From Fontimonas thermophila (GTDB taxonomy: Bacteria > Pseudomonadota > Gammaproteobacteria > Nevskiales > Nevskiaceae), in assembly GCF_900113085.1 (NCBI RefSeq), contig NZ_FOOC01000001.1:310001-374000 (forward strand): a stretch of 64,000 bases of DNA. Reading direction: 5' to 3'. The position numbers were made by a program, and so were the translations under genes. This document shows positions 45,554-53,476 of the stretch, piece after piece (position 1 is the first letter of the stretch; each line of letters starts with the position of its first letter). Under the pieces are notes generated by a model, which saw only the letters and a program-made list of their open reading frames with translations, was not told the DNA's origin and ran no database searches.

Positions 45554-47851
45554 TCAAGAGGGGAAGTGCAGCTCCCGAATCTGATTCTCGCGGTCGCGCA
45601 GCCGGACGATGTCCGGCCCGCCGTGGTCGGCGAGGGTTTGCACATCCGGCGGTAACACCGGAATCCGGGCGCCGGCGCGTACGAACAGCGGAATCTGCTC
45701 GCGCGGTGCGGGTACGGTGACCCACTGGCCGCCCTCGACGATGGGGATCGTGCCTTCGCGCAGGCGAAACGCACCCGTGGGCTCCTCGTAGATCACGGCA
45801 TCCCAGAAGTTCACCCAGCGGCCGTGCGGCAGGTACAGCCGGCGTTCGGTCGCCCCGGCCTGATACACCGGCGCGACCAGCAGGTCGGGGCCGAACAGGT
45901 ATTGGTCGTCCAGCGCAATTGCCTGCGGATCCTGCGGGTGGGTGAGCACGTGATGGCGCATGACCGGCAGGCCGGTTCGGTAATACGTATCGACCGCTGC
46001 GCGTACATAGGGATAGAGCTGGGTGCGCAGCTTGGCGTAGCGGCGCCAGATCGGCAGATGAGGTTCGTCCCAGATCTCGGGCTGGTCTTTGTCCGGAATG
46101 ACGATGCCGCCGGCCTGGTTGCGGAAGATCACCGAAAAGGCACCGAAGGCGATCCAGCGGTCGAGCAGCTCGGGCGTGCGCCGGGTGAAGCCCAGCGCGA
46201 AAAAGCCGCCGATGTCCGAGCCCCAGATGCCCACGCCGGACAGCCCCATCGACAGCGCCTGATAAATCGAGGACTCCAGGCCGTCGAAGCCAAAGACCGT
46301 ACTGGGATCCCCGCCCCAGACGATCGGCGAACACGCCGCCGAGCCGGTCCAGCCGGAGCGCACGAAGCGTGCGAGCGGCTTGCGATGGTGGGCGGTGGCA
46401 GCGGCAAAGCCGCAGTGATAGTCGCGCGGGTAGCGGTTGTGGAAGGCCGTGCCGGTGACGCCGTTGCGATCGACCGCGTCGAGCGGCGTGTACTCGCCGA
46501 AGTCCTCCATCCAGCCCTCGTAGCCGTGGCCGATGGCCTCATCCAGCAGGCGGCGGACGAACGCGACCGTTCCCGGCGCGGTGAAATCGAACTGACTGAC
46601 TTCGAAGACCGTCGAGGTCGTGTACGGATAGCGATAGGTCTGGCCGAGCCGATCGCGGATCAACACGCCCTGCTCGATCGCCTGGTCGAAGACCGGCTGG
46701 TAGTCGGCGCAGAGCATCGGGTTGAAGTAGGCGTGCACCGCCGTACCGAGTGCGTTGAGCGCGCGCACGTGCTGGCGCTGCTGATCCTCGACGCCGCGCT
46801 GATCGCCGCAGGGCAGATAGTGCGTGTAGCCGGCAGTGACCGAGGTCGGCACGTCGGCCGCGACGAAGCGTGTGATCTGCTCGACGCTGCGCGCGTCGAG
46901 ATTGCCGCCCTGCGCCTGCACCCAGGGGCCGAAGGCCCAGGGCGCCAGCGTATCCGGCTGACGCCCCGTCGCCTCGGTGTAGCGGCGCAGCGCTTCGGCG
47001 GGCGTGGGCCCCGCGAAAACGCGAAACCGCAGCGCGGCCGCCTCGACCTCGGCGCTCCATACCGTCGCATCCAGCCGGTGGTAGCTCAGCTCGTCGTGGT
47101 CGAGCAGCACGCCGTATCCGCGTGAAGACAGCAGCCAGGGGATGGGGTAGTAGCTGGCATCGCGCCGCCAGCGGATGCCCCACTTGGGTACAACTGCGGT
47201 GATGAACGGATACTCCTCATCCTGGTAGGGTCCTTCGCCCACATAGTGCTCCAGCACCTCACCGGCCTGATTCACCGCCTGCGAACGCTGCCCGAAGCCA
47301 AAGAATCCCTCGCCCGGCGCAGCCTCAAAGCCGACCCGCATCGCCTGGATGCCCAGGCTCGTATCCGGCAACACCTCGATGGCGATCACGCCGTCGGCTT
47401 GTGCGAATGCGCGCACTTCCAGGGAAAGCTCTGGATTTGCCGTGGCCACGCTGCCGATCCAGACATCGCCGTCGCGCCGCTCGGCCACCAGGCGCATCGC
47501 CGCGGTCCAGCCCTGTTCGCGCGCAACAGGGGCGGCTGGCGTGCCGAGCACGACCGGGGGAAGCAGGGGCGCTGCGCCCGCACCCGCGGACGGTGGTCCC
47601 GGAAAGACGGCGAGTCCGCCCAGCGCGGCGCTCGAGGCTGCGGCCTCGTTCAGCAACGCGTTTCCCTCGGCATCGAAGAAGCGCAGGCGCCAGGGGTTTT
47701 CATCCACCCGCAGCTTGAGCGCGCCGGCATCGACCGCCCACGCCGATGGCTCCGGACGCACGGAAGGCGGCAGGGTGCTGTCCCCGCATCCCGCAGACAG
47801 CGCGGCGCAGGCCAGCGCGCCGGCGCGCAGCAGCCAGGCGACGCCCCGCAC
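45554..47851 (-). CDS. GH31 family alpha-glycosidase lipoprotein
   Basis: A 765-residue protein starting at GTG. Signal with lipobox LSAGC near residue 21. The N-terminal beta-sandwich (about 40-290) precedes the TIM barrel with nucleophile Asp450 in GWMEDFGEYTP and acid/base Asp515 in VWGGDPS; C-terminal beta domains follow (LFGPDLLVAPVYQAG). It hydrolyses alpha-glycosides or transfers glycosyl groups at the cell surface or periplasm. The residues typical of sulfoquinovosidases (KERxxWxW-like stretch) are not seen. It is 1 bp downstream of the beta-helix/cytochrome gene. Confidence 0.93.
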   Translation of the reverse strand: MRGVAWLLRAGALACAALSAGCGDSTLPPSVRPEPSAWAVDAGALKLRVDENPWRLRFFDAEGNALLNEAAASSAALGGLAVFPGPPSAGAGAAPLLPPVVLGTPAAPVAREQGWTAAMRLVAERRDGDVWIGSVATANPELSLEVRAFAQADGVIAIEVLPDTSLGIQAMRVGFEAAPGEGFFGFGQRSQAVNQAGEVLEHYVGEGPYQDEEYPFITAVVPKWGIRWRRDASYYPIPWLLSSRGYGVLLDHDELSYHRLDATVWSAEVEAAALRFRVFAGPTPAEALRRYTEATGRQPDTLAPWAFGPWVQAQGGNLDARSVEQITRFVAADVPTSVTAGYTHYLPCGDQRGVEDQQRQHVRALNALGTAVHAYFNPMLCADYQPVFDQAIEQGVLIRDRLGQTYRYPYTTSTVFEVSQFDFTAPGTVAFVRRLLDEAIGHGYEGWMEDFGEYTPLDAVDRNGVTGTAFHNRYPRDYHCGFAAATAHHRKPLARFVRSGWTGSAACSPIVWGGDPSTVFGFDGLESSIYQALSMGLSGVGIWGSDIGGFFALGFTRRTPELLDRWIAFGAFSVIFRNQAGGIVIPDKDQPEIWDEPHLPIWRRYAKLRTQLYPYVRAAVDTYYRTGLPVMRHHVLTHPQDPQAIALDDQYLFGPDLLVAPVYQAGATERRLYLPHGRWVNFWDAVIYEEPTGAFRLREGTIPIVEGGQWVTVPAPREQIPLFVRAGARIPVLPPDVQTLADHGGPDIVRLRDRENQIRELHFPS

Positions 47852-47852
47852 C

Positions 47853-50813
47853 TCAACCCCAGGGCGCGGTTTGCGCCGGTGTCGGCGGCAGCGGGGCCAT
47901 CAATGGCACGGGCAGCGGGCTGGCGTTGCGGCCGCAGGTGTTGGCCTGCGGGTCGGCGAACATACCGACGTATTGGTCGATCCATTCGCTGAGCAGATTC
48001 ACCGCCTCGGTCTGCATCACGCTGCGGGCGAGCGGCGGCATCTTGATGCCGGGCGCGGTGGAGGCGACGCGGTTGACGAGAATCGAGACTCCGGCATCGC
48101 CCGGCTGGATGTCGTAATCGCCGGCGTCGGCGCCACGGCCGGCGGCGATGGGGGGTTTGCAGATGCCATGCGCCTGCCCCATTGGCTCGGTGAAGGCGTC
48201 GAGCCGCAGGCCCGAGTTCTGCGCGCCACCCGCCGGGTTGTGACAGTGCATGCAATTGACTTCGAGGAAGGCCCGCGCGCGCTTGTGCACGTCCACGGCC
48301 GAGCCGGGGGTATCGCCGCCGCTGCCCGGCACGTTCCAGCGCACCATTTTCTCCAGCTGCTCCGGCGTGCGGCCGGCCGGCAGGTCGAGATAGCCCTGTG
48401 CCTGCAGATAGGCGAGCTGGTTCATCGAGCCCACGCCCGGATAGTCGTAGTTGCGGTTGAGATTGCGCACCTTCGGGCCGATCGGCGCCGCGCCGGCTTC
48501 GCGGTCGTCACCGCCGTGGCAGAGCAGGCAGGCGGCGGCACTGGGTATGGCGTAGTGATCGGTGGCACCGCGGTAGTGCAGCCGCTGGCCCTGCGCGTCC
48601 ACCGCCTCGGGATCTGGATCGGCGTAGTCCCAGCGCACGCTGCGCGTGCTGCCTTCGATTTTCAGCTCGGCGTAGCGGCGGCCGTCCGCACCCTGCTTCC
48701 ATTCGTAAGCAAGGCCGACCCACACCGGCCGGCCGTCGGCGTTCTGGCGCTTGATCAGCAGACGCGTCTCGACGATGTCTTCCCGATCGCCGTCCTTGAA
48801 TGCGAACGTCTTGGCAAACACCGTGCCCACCGGGAATCCGAGTGTCGCGGTGTAGCAGTCGTAGATGTTGAGCGTTTCGCAGTCCGTGTGATCCATGTAA
48901 GTCGCTTTCTGCGGCCGACCGGCAGCATCGGGCGGGAAGAAGACGAAACGGTATTTGAGCGCGTAGTCCGAGAACAGGATCGTGTTTAAATCGAAGGGCA
49001 CGGCAAAGCCGTTCGGGTTGCGGGTCGGATCTTCCGGATCGGCGAACAGGTTGTACTGATCCAGCCGCGGGCAGTTGTAGCGTGACAGCGCCGCATGATT
49101 GATCTGCCCCGGCTGCACGCTGGCACAGACGCGCGCAAGCTCGGCGTCACTCGGCCGCGGATCATTGGCCGGGTTGGGCACGTAGCGCGGCAACACGGGC
49201 ACGAACTGCGGCAGCAGCGCCGGCTCGACAATTGGGCACTCGGTCGGGATCGTATGATCGACCGGCTGCAGATTGGCTGGATCGGTCGGGTCCGGCGTGC
49301 CGAATTTGATGTTCGCGTAGTCATCGACGAGCAGCGCCTGCGGCGTGGTCTTGTTGAAGACGTTGTTTTCGATGCACATGCCGTTCTGCGGCTTTTTGAG
49401 CGTGCCGTCGGCATTGAATTTCCACGCGTTGTACTTGCACACCGGCTCGGGGTCGTACTGGTAGAGATTGGGCCGGCCCCGCTCGTCCATGCGGGCTTCG
49501 TAGCGCTCTTCGCGCGTTTCGTTCGGGTTGGGCTGGTTCAGCGGAATGCCATAGCGGTCCACCGGGACCTGTGTGCAATCGTTGGGTCCGTCAACCGCGC
49601 CGTCCCAGATGATTTGCGCGGATTTGCCGCCATTCTTGAGTTGGATGATGGTCACCAAAAGACCGGCGTTGTCGGCGAGACAGGCCGGATCGTCGCCCGG
49701 CCCGGGCAGGCCGCCGGGGCCGGTGCACGTGCTGCGTTCCGGATCCGGCACCTGCGGACTCGTGCCGTTGTTGGTGAACGTGTTGCTGTAGATGTGCATG
49801 CCCTCCGGATAGAAGTCGTAGCGATTCTGCGGCTGGTTGGGATCCACCAGGCCGTAGTTGACGATGACCAGACCGACGGTGTTGTTGTCCTTGATGTCGT
49901 TGTCATAAAACTCGAGCTGGTCGGAGGCGAGCACCAGCGCGCCGGTTCCCGAGGGCACGTAGGACACGATCGCCCCGCGCGGCGCAAACTGCGGGATGTT
50001 GTTGTTGTACGAGCGGTTGCGGTGAACGAGATTCTTCTCGCCGAACTGCACGCGGCCGGGCAGATCGAACACGAGGAAGCCGGCAACGTTGTCGTGTGCG
50101 TAGTTGTCGATGAACTCGGCGCGGTAAGTGTTTTCGAACTCAAAACCCGCGACATTGTGGAAGGCCTCGGTGCGGCGCACGAGGATGTCCGAGGACTGGC
50201 CGACATAGACACCGGCATCGCTGGAACCCACCGAGATCGAATCCTCGATCAGCACCCGGTGGCAGATCACCGGGTAGAACGCATACGCGCCGTTGGCACT
50301 CCAGCTCTGCGGATCCGGGTTGTAGGTGCCAGGCCCGTAAACACTGTCGGCATGCGGATCGGAGATGGTCCAGCCAATCCGCACATCGCGGATGACGACG
50401 TCTTCCGAGCGAAACACGCGCAGGCCGTTGCCCGGGGCGTCGTAGATCGTGAGCCCCTCGACCGTGATGCCGGTCATGCGGTTGAGGTTGAAGCCGTCCT
50501 GATCAACGCTGTTTTTGAATCGCAGATAGGTTTTGTCCTTGCCGGCCCCTCTGATCGTGATGCCCTTTTTGCCGAACATCACCAGGCCGGTATCGAAGTC
50601 GAACTTGCCCTCGCAAAATTCGATGATGTCGCCCTCGCGGGCTTCGAAGAAGGCGATGATCGCCTGCTTTTGCGCATCCGGCCCCGGACAGATGCGGAAC
50701 GTTTGGGTCGGCACCGCTGCGCCCGGAATCACGCTCGGCGCGCTGCTGTTGCCGCATCCCGCCAGCAGCAGCGCCGCCAGCAGCATCCCCATGGCCATCT
50801 TTGCGTGTGTCAT
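47853..50813 (-). CDS. fusion of parallel beta-helix lipoprotein and diheme c-type cytochrome (TIGR03805 + TIGR03806 type)
   Basis: A 986-residue lipoprotein (lipobox LLAGC near residue 20). Residues about 45-585 are a right-handed parallel beta-helix (repeats such as GITVEGLTIYDAPGNGLRVF, GVYVGQSSDILVRRT, DNYAHDNVAGFLVF). Residues about 585-960 match the SO2930-type diheme cytochrome family: LFSDYALKYRFVF, then heme motifs CLLCH (762-766) and CMHCH (854-858). The two families normally occur as adjacent genes of unknown function; here they are one chain. AGGAGG lies 8 bp upstream. The GH31 gene follows in the same operon. Confidence 0.9.
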   Translation of the reverse strand: MTHAKMAMGMLLAALLLAGCGNSSAPSVIPGAAVPTQTFRICPGPDAQKQAIIAFFEAREGDIIEFCEGKFDFDTGLVMFGKKGITIRGAGKDKTYLRFKNSVDQDGFNLNRMTGITVEGLTIYDAPGNGLRVFRSEDVVIRDVRIGWTISDPHADSVYGPGTYNPDPQSWSANGAYAFYPVICHRVLIEDSISVGSSDAGVYVGQSSDILVRRTEAFHNVAGFEFENTYRAEFIDNYAHDNVAGFLVFDLPGRVQFGEKNLVHRNRSYNNNIPQFAPRGAIVSYVPSGTGALVLASDQLEFYDNDIKDNNTVGLVIVNYGLVDPNQPQNRYDFYPEGMHIYSNTFTNNGTSPQVPDPERSTCTGPGGLPGPGDDPACLADNAGLLVTIIQLKNGGKSAQIIWDGAVDGPNDCTQVPVDRYGIPLNQPNPNETREERYEARMDERGRPNLYQYDPEPVCKYNAWKFNADGTLKKPQNGMCIENNVFNKTTPQALLVDDYANIKFGTPDPTDPANLQPVDHTIPTECPIVEPALLPQFVPVLPRYVPNPANDPRPSDAELARVCASVQPGQINHAALSRYNCPRLDQYNLFADPEDPTRNPNGFAVPFDLNTILFSDYALKYRFVFFPPDAAGRPQKATYMDHTDCETLNIYDCYTATLGFPVGTVFAKTFAFKDGDREDIVETRLLIKRQNADGRPVWVGLAYEWKQGADGRRYAELKIEGSTRSVRWDYADPDPEAVDAQGQRLHYRGATDHYAIPSAAACLLCHGGDDREAGAAPIGPKVRNLNRNYDYPGVGSMNQLAYLQAQGYLDLPAGRTPEQLEKMVRWNVPGSGGDTPGSAVDVHKRARAFLEVNCMHCHNPAGGAQNSGLRLDAFTEPMGQAHGICKPPIAAGRGADAGDYDIQPGDAGVSILVNRVASTAPGIKMPPLARSVMQTEAVNLLSEWIDQYVGMFADPQANTCGRNASPLPVPLMAPLPPTPAQTAPWG

Positions 50814-51008
50814 GGTCTCATCCTCCTAGCACCGGGCAAGCACCGCCCGCTGCCGCACCTGTCGTGTACGACCCGGCGCAAGGTAGCACCGGATGTCGCC
50901 GCGGCAATAGTAAATCCGCTCTGTAGGGGTGTGTGAGGCGTCCCGGCACGGCTGCGCAGCGCTATAGTCTTTACGCCGACAGCCGTTGGATCGATCGGGG
51001 GAGAAACC

Positions 51009-53468
51009 GTGCGCACCTGGAGTTTCGTGTCGCTCGCAGGACTTAGCCTGCTGTTTTCGGCCTGCAATGGATCATCGACGCCGGTGGGCGCCGGCACTAC
51101 CGGTTACAGCGCCACCGTCACACGCACGGCGCTGGGCATTCCGCACATCCGTGCCAACGACTTCGCCGGCATCGGCTATGGCTACGGCTATGCATTTGCC
51201 GAGGACAATCTCTGCGTGCTCTACGACGATCTGCTGACGATCCGCGGCGAGCGCGCCCGCTATCTCGGCCCCAATGGCACCTACACGATCCCGGCCAACG
51301 ATTCGGTGACCGATAACGTCACCAGCGATTTCTTCTGGAAGCTGATGGCCAACGACGAGGCGATCGCGCGCCTGAAGGCTGCGAGCGTGCCCGAGATCCG
51401 TGACGCCACGCGCGGCTTCGTCGCCGGCTTCAACCGCTATATCCGTGAAATCCGCGCCGGCGGACATCCGAATCGGCATGCCGCCTGCCGCGACGCCGAA
51501 TATCTGCAACCGATCCGAGAGGACGACATGTACCGGCGCTACTTCCGCCTGGCGGTGCTCGCCGGCACCTCCGTCTTCGCCGACGGCATCGGCTCTGCGC
51601 AGCCACCGTCGCCGACCAATCCCGTCGGTCCGGTGCTCGGTGCGGACGAACTGCGCGCCGCGCTCGCCCACGACCTCGGTCCGCTCGCTTTCTTCCGTCA
51701 GGACCGGCCGTTCGGCAGCAACATGTATGCGATCGGCCCGCAAGGCTCGGCGACCGGCGAATCCATGGTCTTCGGCAACCCGCACTTCCCCTGGGAGGGC
51801 AGCGAGCGCCTGTACATCGCGCATGCGACGATTCCCGGCAAGCTCGACATCATGGGCGCATCGCTCTACGGCGTGCCGGCGATTCTCATCGGCTTCAACG
51901 ATCATCTCGCGTGGAGCCACACCGTTTCCACCGCTTACCGCTTCACGCTCTACCAGCTCACGCTCAACCCGCAGAACCCGACGCAGTATCTCTACGACGG
52001 CGAATTCCGCGACATGCAGCCGGTGCCGCTGTCGATCCAGGTCAAGCAAGACGACGGCAGCCTGCAAACCGTCGAGCGCACGCTCTACCGCACCCACTAC
52101 GGGCCGATGGTGGGGCTCAAGATCAATGCGCCGGGCATCGGGCCGGTCAACGTCTTGCCGTGGACCAACCTCGTCGGCTTTACGATCCGCGACGTCAACG
52201 CCGAGAACGACCGACTGCTCAACCAGTTCGCCAAATGGAACCAGGCGAAATCGCTCACCGAGTTCAAGGCGCTGCAGAAGAGCATTCTCGGCATTCCCTG
52301 GGTCAATACCGTCGCATCGGGGCCGGGCGAGCGCGCGTATTACGCCGACATCACCGTCGTCCCCAACGTCACCGATGAGCAGCGCACGACCTGCGATGCC
52401 CAGCCGCTGGCGAGCGTGTTCGACCAGCTCGTTCCCGGCGTGCCGCTGCTCGACGGCTCGAACAGCGCCTGCGAATGGGGCACCGACGCCGACGCGCCGG
52501 CTCCGGGCATCTTCGGCCCGTCCAACCTGCCGAGTCTGGAGCGCGACGATTACGTCACCAACTGCAACGACAGCTACTGGCTGGTCAACAGTCACGAGCG
52601 CATCACCGGATACAACCGCATCATCGGTGAAGAAGAGACACCGCGCTCGCTGCGCACGCGCCTGTGCCTGCTGCAGGCCGACCGCCGCATCGCCGGCACC
52701 GACGGCCGTGAGGGTCGCAAGTTCACCTTCGAGCAGCTCAAGGACATCGTTCTCGCCAGCGACCTGCTGTCGGTGGAGCTTGCGCGCCAGACCGTGCTCG
52801 ACACGATTTGCCCGCTGGGGTTTGCCATCGGCACGACCGGACCGGTGGACATCGGCCCCGCCTGCGCCGTGCTCGCCGCCTGGGACGGTCGCGCCAACCT
52901 CGATTCCAAGGGCGCCCACCTGTGGCGCGAATTCTGGCGGCGCGCGATCGGCGCTCCCGGTGGCCTTCCAGTCAACCCGCTCGCACCAGCGATCTGGAAC
53001 ACCCCGTTCTCCGCGGACGATCCGGTCAATACCCCGCGCGACCTCAATACGCTGCTGCCGACCGTGCAGGCGGCGCTCGCCGATGCCGTGACCGCCGTCG
53101 AGGCCGCCGGCTTTGCACTCGACGCTCCGCTCGGCGAGGTTCAGCACTCCGGCATCCATGACGAGTACATCCCGGTCTTCGGCGGCACCGGCACCGAAGG
53201 CGCGTTCACAATCGTTTCACCGTCGGGTCCCCTCGGCGAGAGCGGCTACGAGATCACCTACGGCAACAGCTACATTCAGGCCGTCACCTGGCGCGACGGC
53301 AAAGTCCACGCCGAGGGCTTCGTCACCTATTCCCAGTCCACCGACCCGGCCAGCCCGCACTACGCCGACTTCACCCGGGAATACGCCGGCAAGCGCTGGC
53401 ACAAATTCCCGTTCACGCCGGAAGAGATCGAGGCGCAGAAGATTGCGCAGTACACGCTGCGCGAGTGA
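51009..53468 (+). CDS. penicillin acylase family N-terminal nucleophile hydrolase, lipoprotein
   Basis: An 819-residue Ntn hydrolase precursor from GTG, with GGGGGAG upstream. Lipobox FSAC near residue 19. The alpha chain contains VTRTALGIPHIRANDFAGIGYGYG..AEDNLC; the autocatalytic cleavage and nucleophile are at Gly236/Ser237 in PFGSNMYAIG, followed by beta-chain motifs GNPHFPWEGSERLY, NDHLAWSHTVS and RTHYGPMVG. It hydrolyses amide bonds of N-acylated compounds (the group includes acyl-homoserine lactone acylases, PvdQ and cyclic lipopeptide acylases). It is divergent from the beta-helix gene and followed 8 bp later by the GH15-like gene. Confidence 0.93.
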   Translation: MRTWSFVSLAGLSLLFSACNGSSTPVGAGTTGYSATVTRTALGIPHIRANDFAGIGYGYGYAFAEDNLCVLYDDLLTIRGERARYLGPNGTYTIPANDSVTDNVTSDFFWKLMANDEAIARLKAASVPEIRDATRGFVAGFNRYIREIRAGGHPNRHAACRDAEYLQPIREDDMYRRYFRLAVLAGTSVFADGIGSAQPPSPTNPVGPVLGADELRAALAHDLGPLAFFRQDRPFGSNMYAIGPQGSATGESMVFGNPHFPWEGSERLYIAHATIPGKLDIMGASLYGVPAILIGFNDHLAWSHTVSTAYRFTLYQLTLNPQNPTQYLYDGEFRDMQPVPLSIQVKQDDGSLQTVERTLYRTHYGPMVGLKINAPGIGPVNVLPWTNLVGFTIRDVNAENDRLLNQFAKWNQAKSLTEFKALQKSILGIPWVNTVASGPGERAYYADITVVPNVTDEQRTTCDAQPLASVFDQLVPGVPLLDGSNSACEWGTDADAPAPGIFGPSNLPSLERDDYVTNCNDSYWLVNSHERITGYNRIIGEEETPRSLRTRLCLLQADRRIAGTDGREGRKFTFEQLKDIVLASDLLSVELARQTVLDTICPLGFAIGTTGPVDIGPACAVLAAWDGRANLDSKGAHLWREFWRRAIGAPGGLPVNPLAPAIWNTPFSADDPVNTPRDLNTLLPTVQAALADAVTAVEAAGFALDAPLGEVQHSGIHDEYIPVFGGTGTEGAFTIVSPSGPLGESGYEITYGNSYIQAVTWRDGKVHAEGFVTYSQSTDPASPHYADFTREYAGKRWHKFPFTPEEIEAQKIAQYTLRE

Positions 53469-53476
53469 GAGGAGCC

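Noticed and set aside
45554-47851. GH31 protein as a sulfoquinovosidase (YihQ-like)
   Set aside because: The DFGEY nucleophile region resembles YihQ, but the sulfonate-binding Arg/Trp segment before it is not present.
50963-50968. TATAGT as -10 element for the acylase gene
   Set aside because: No acceptable -35 element at proper spacing.
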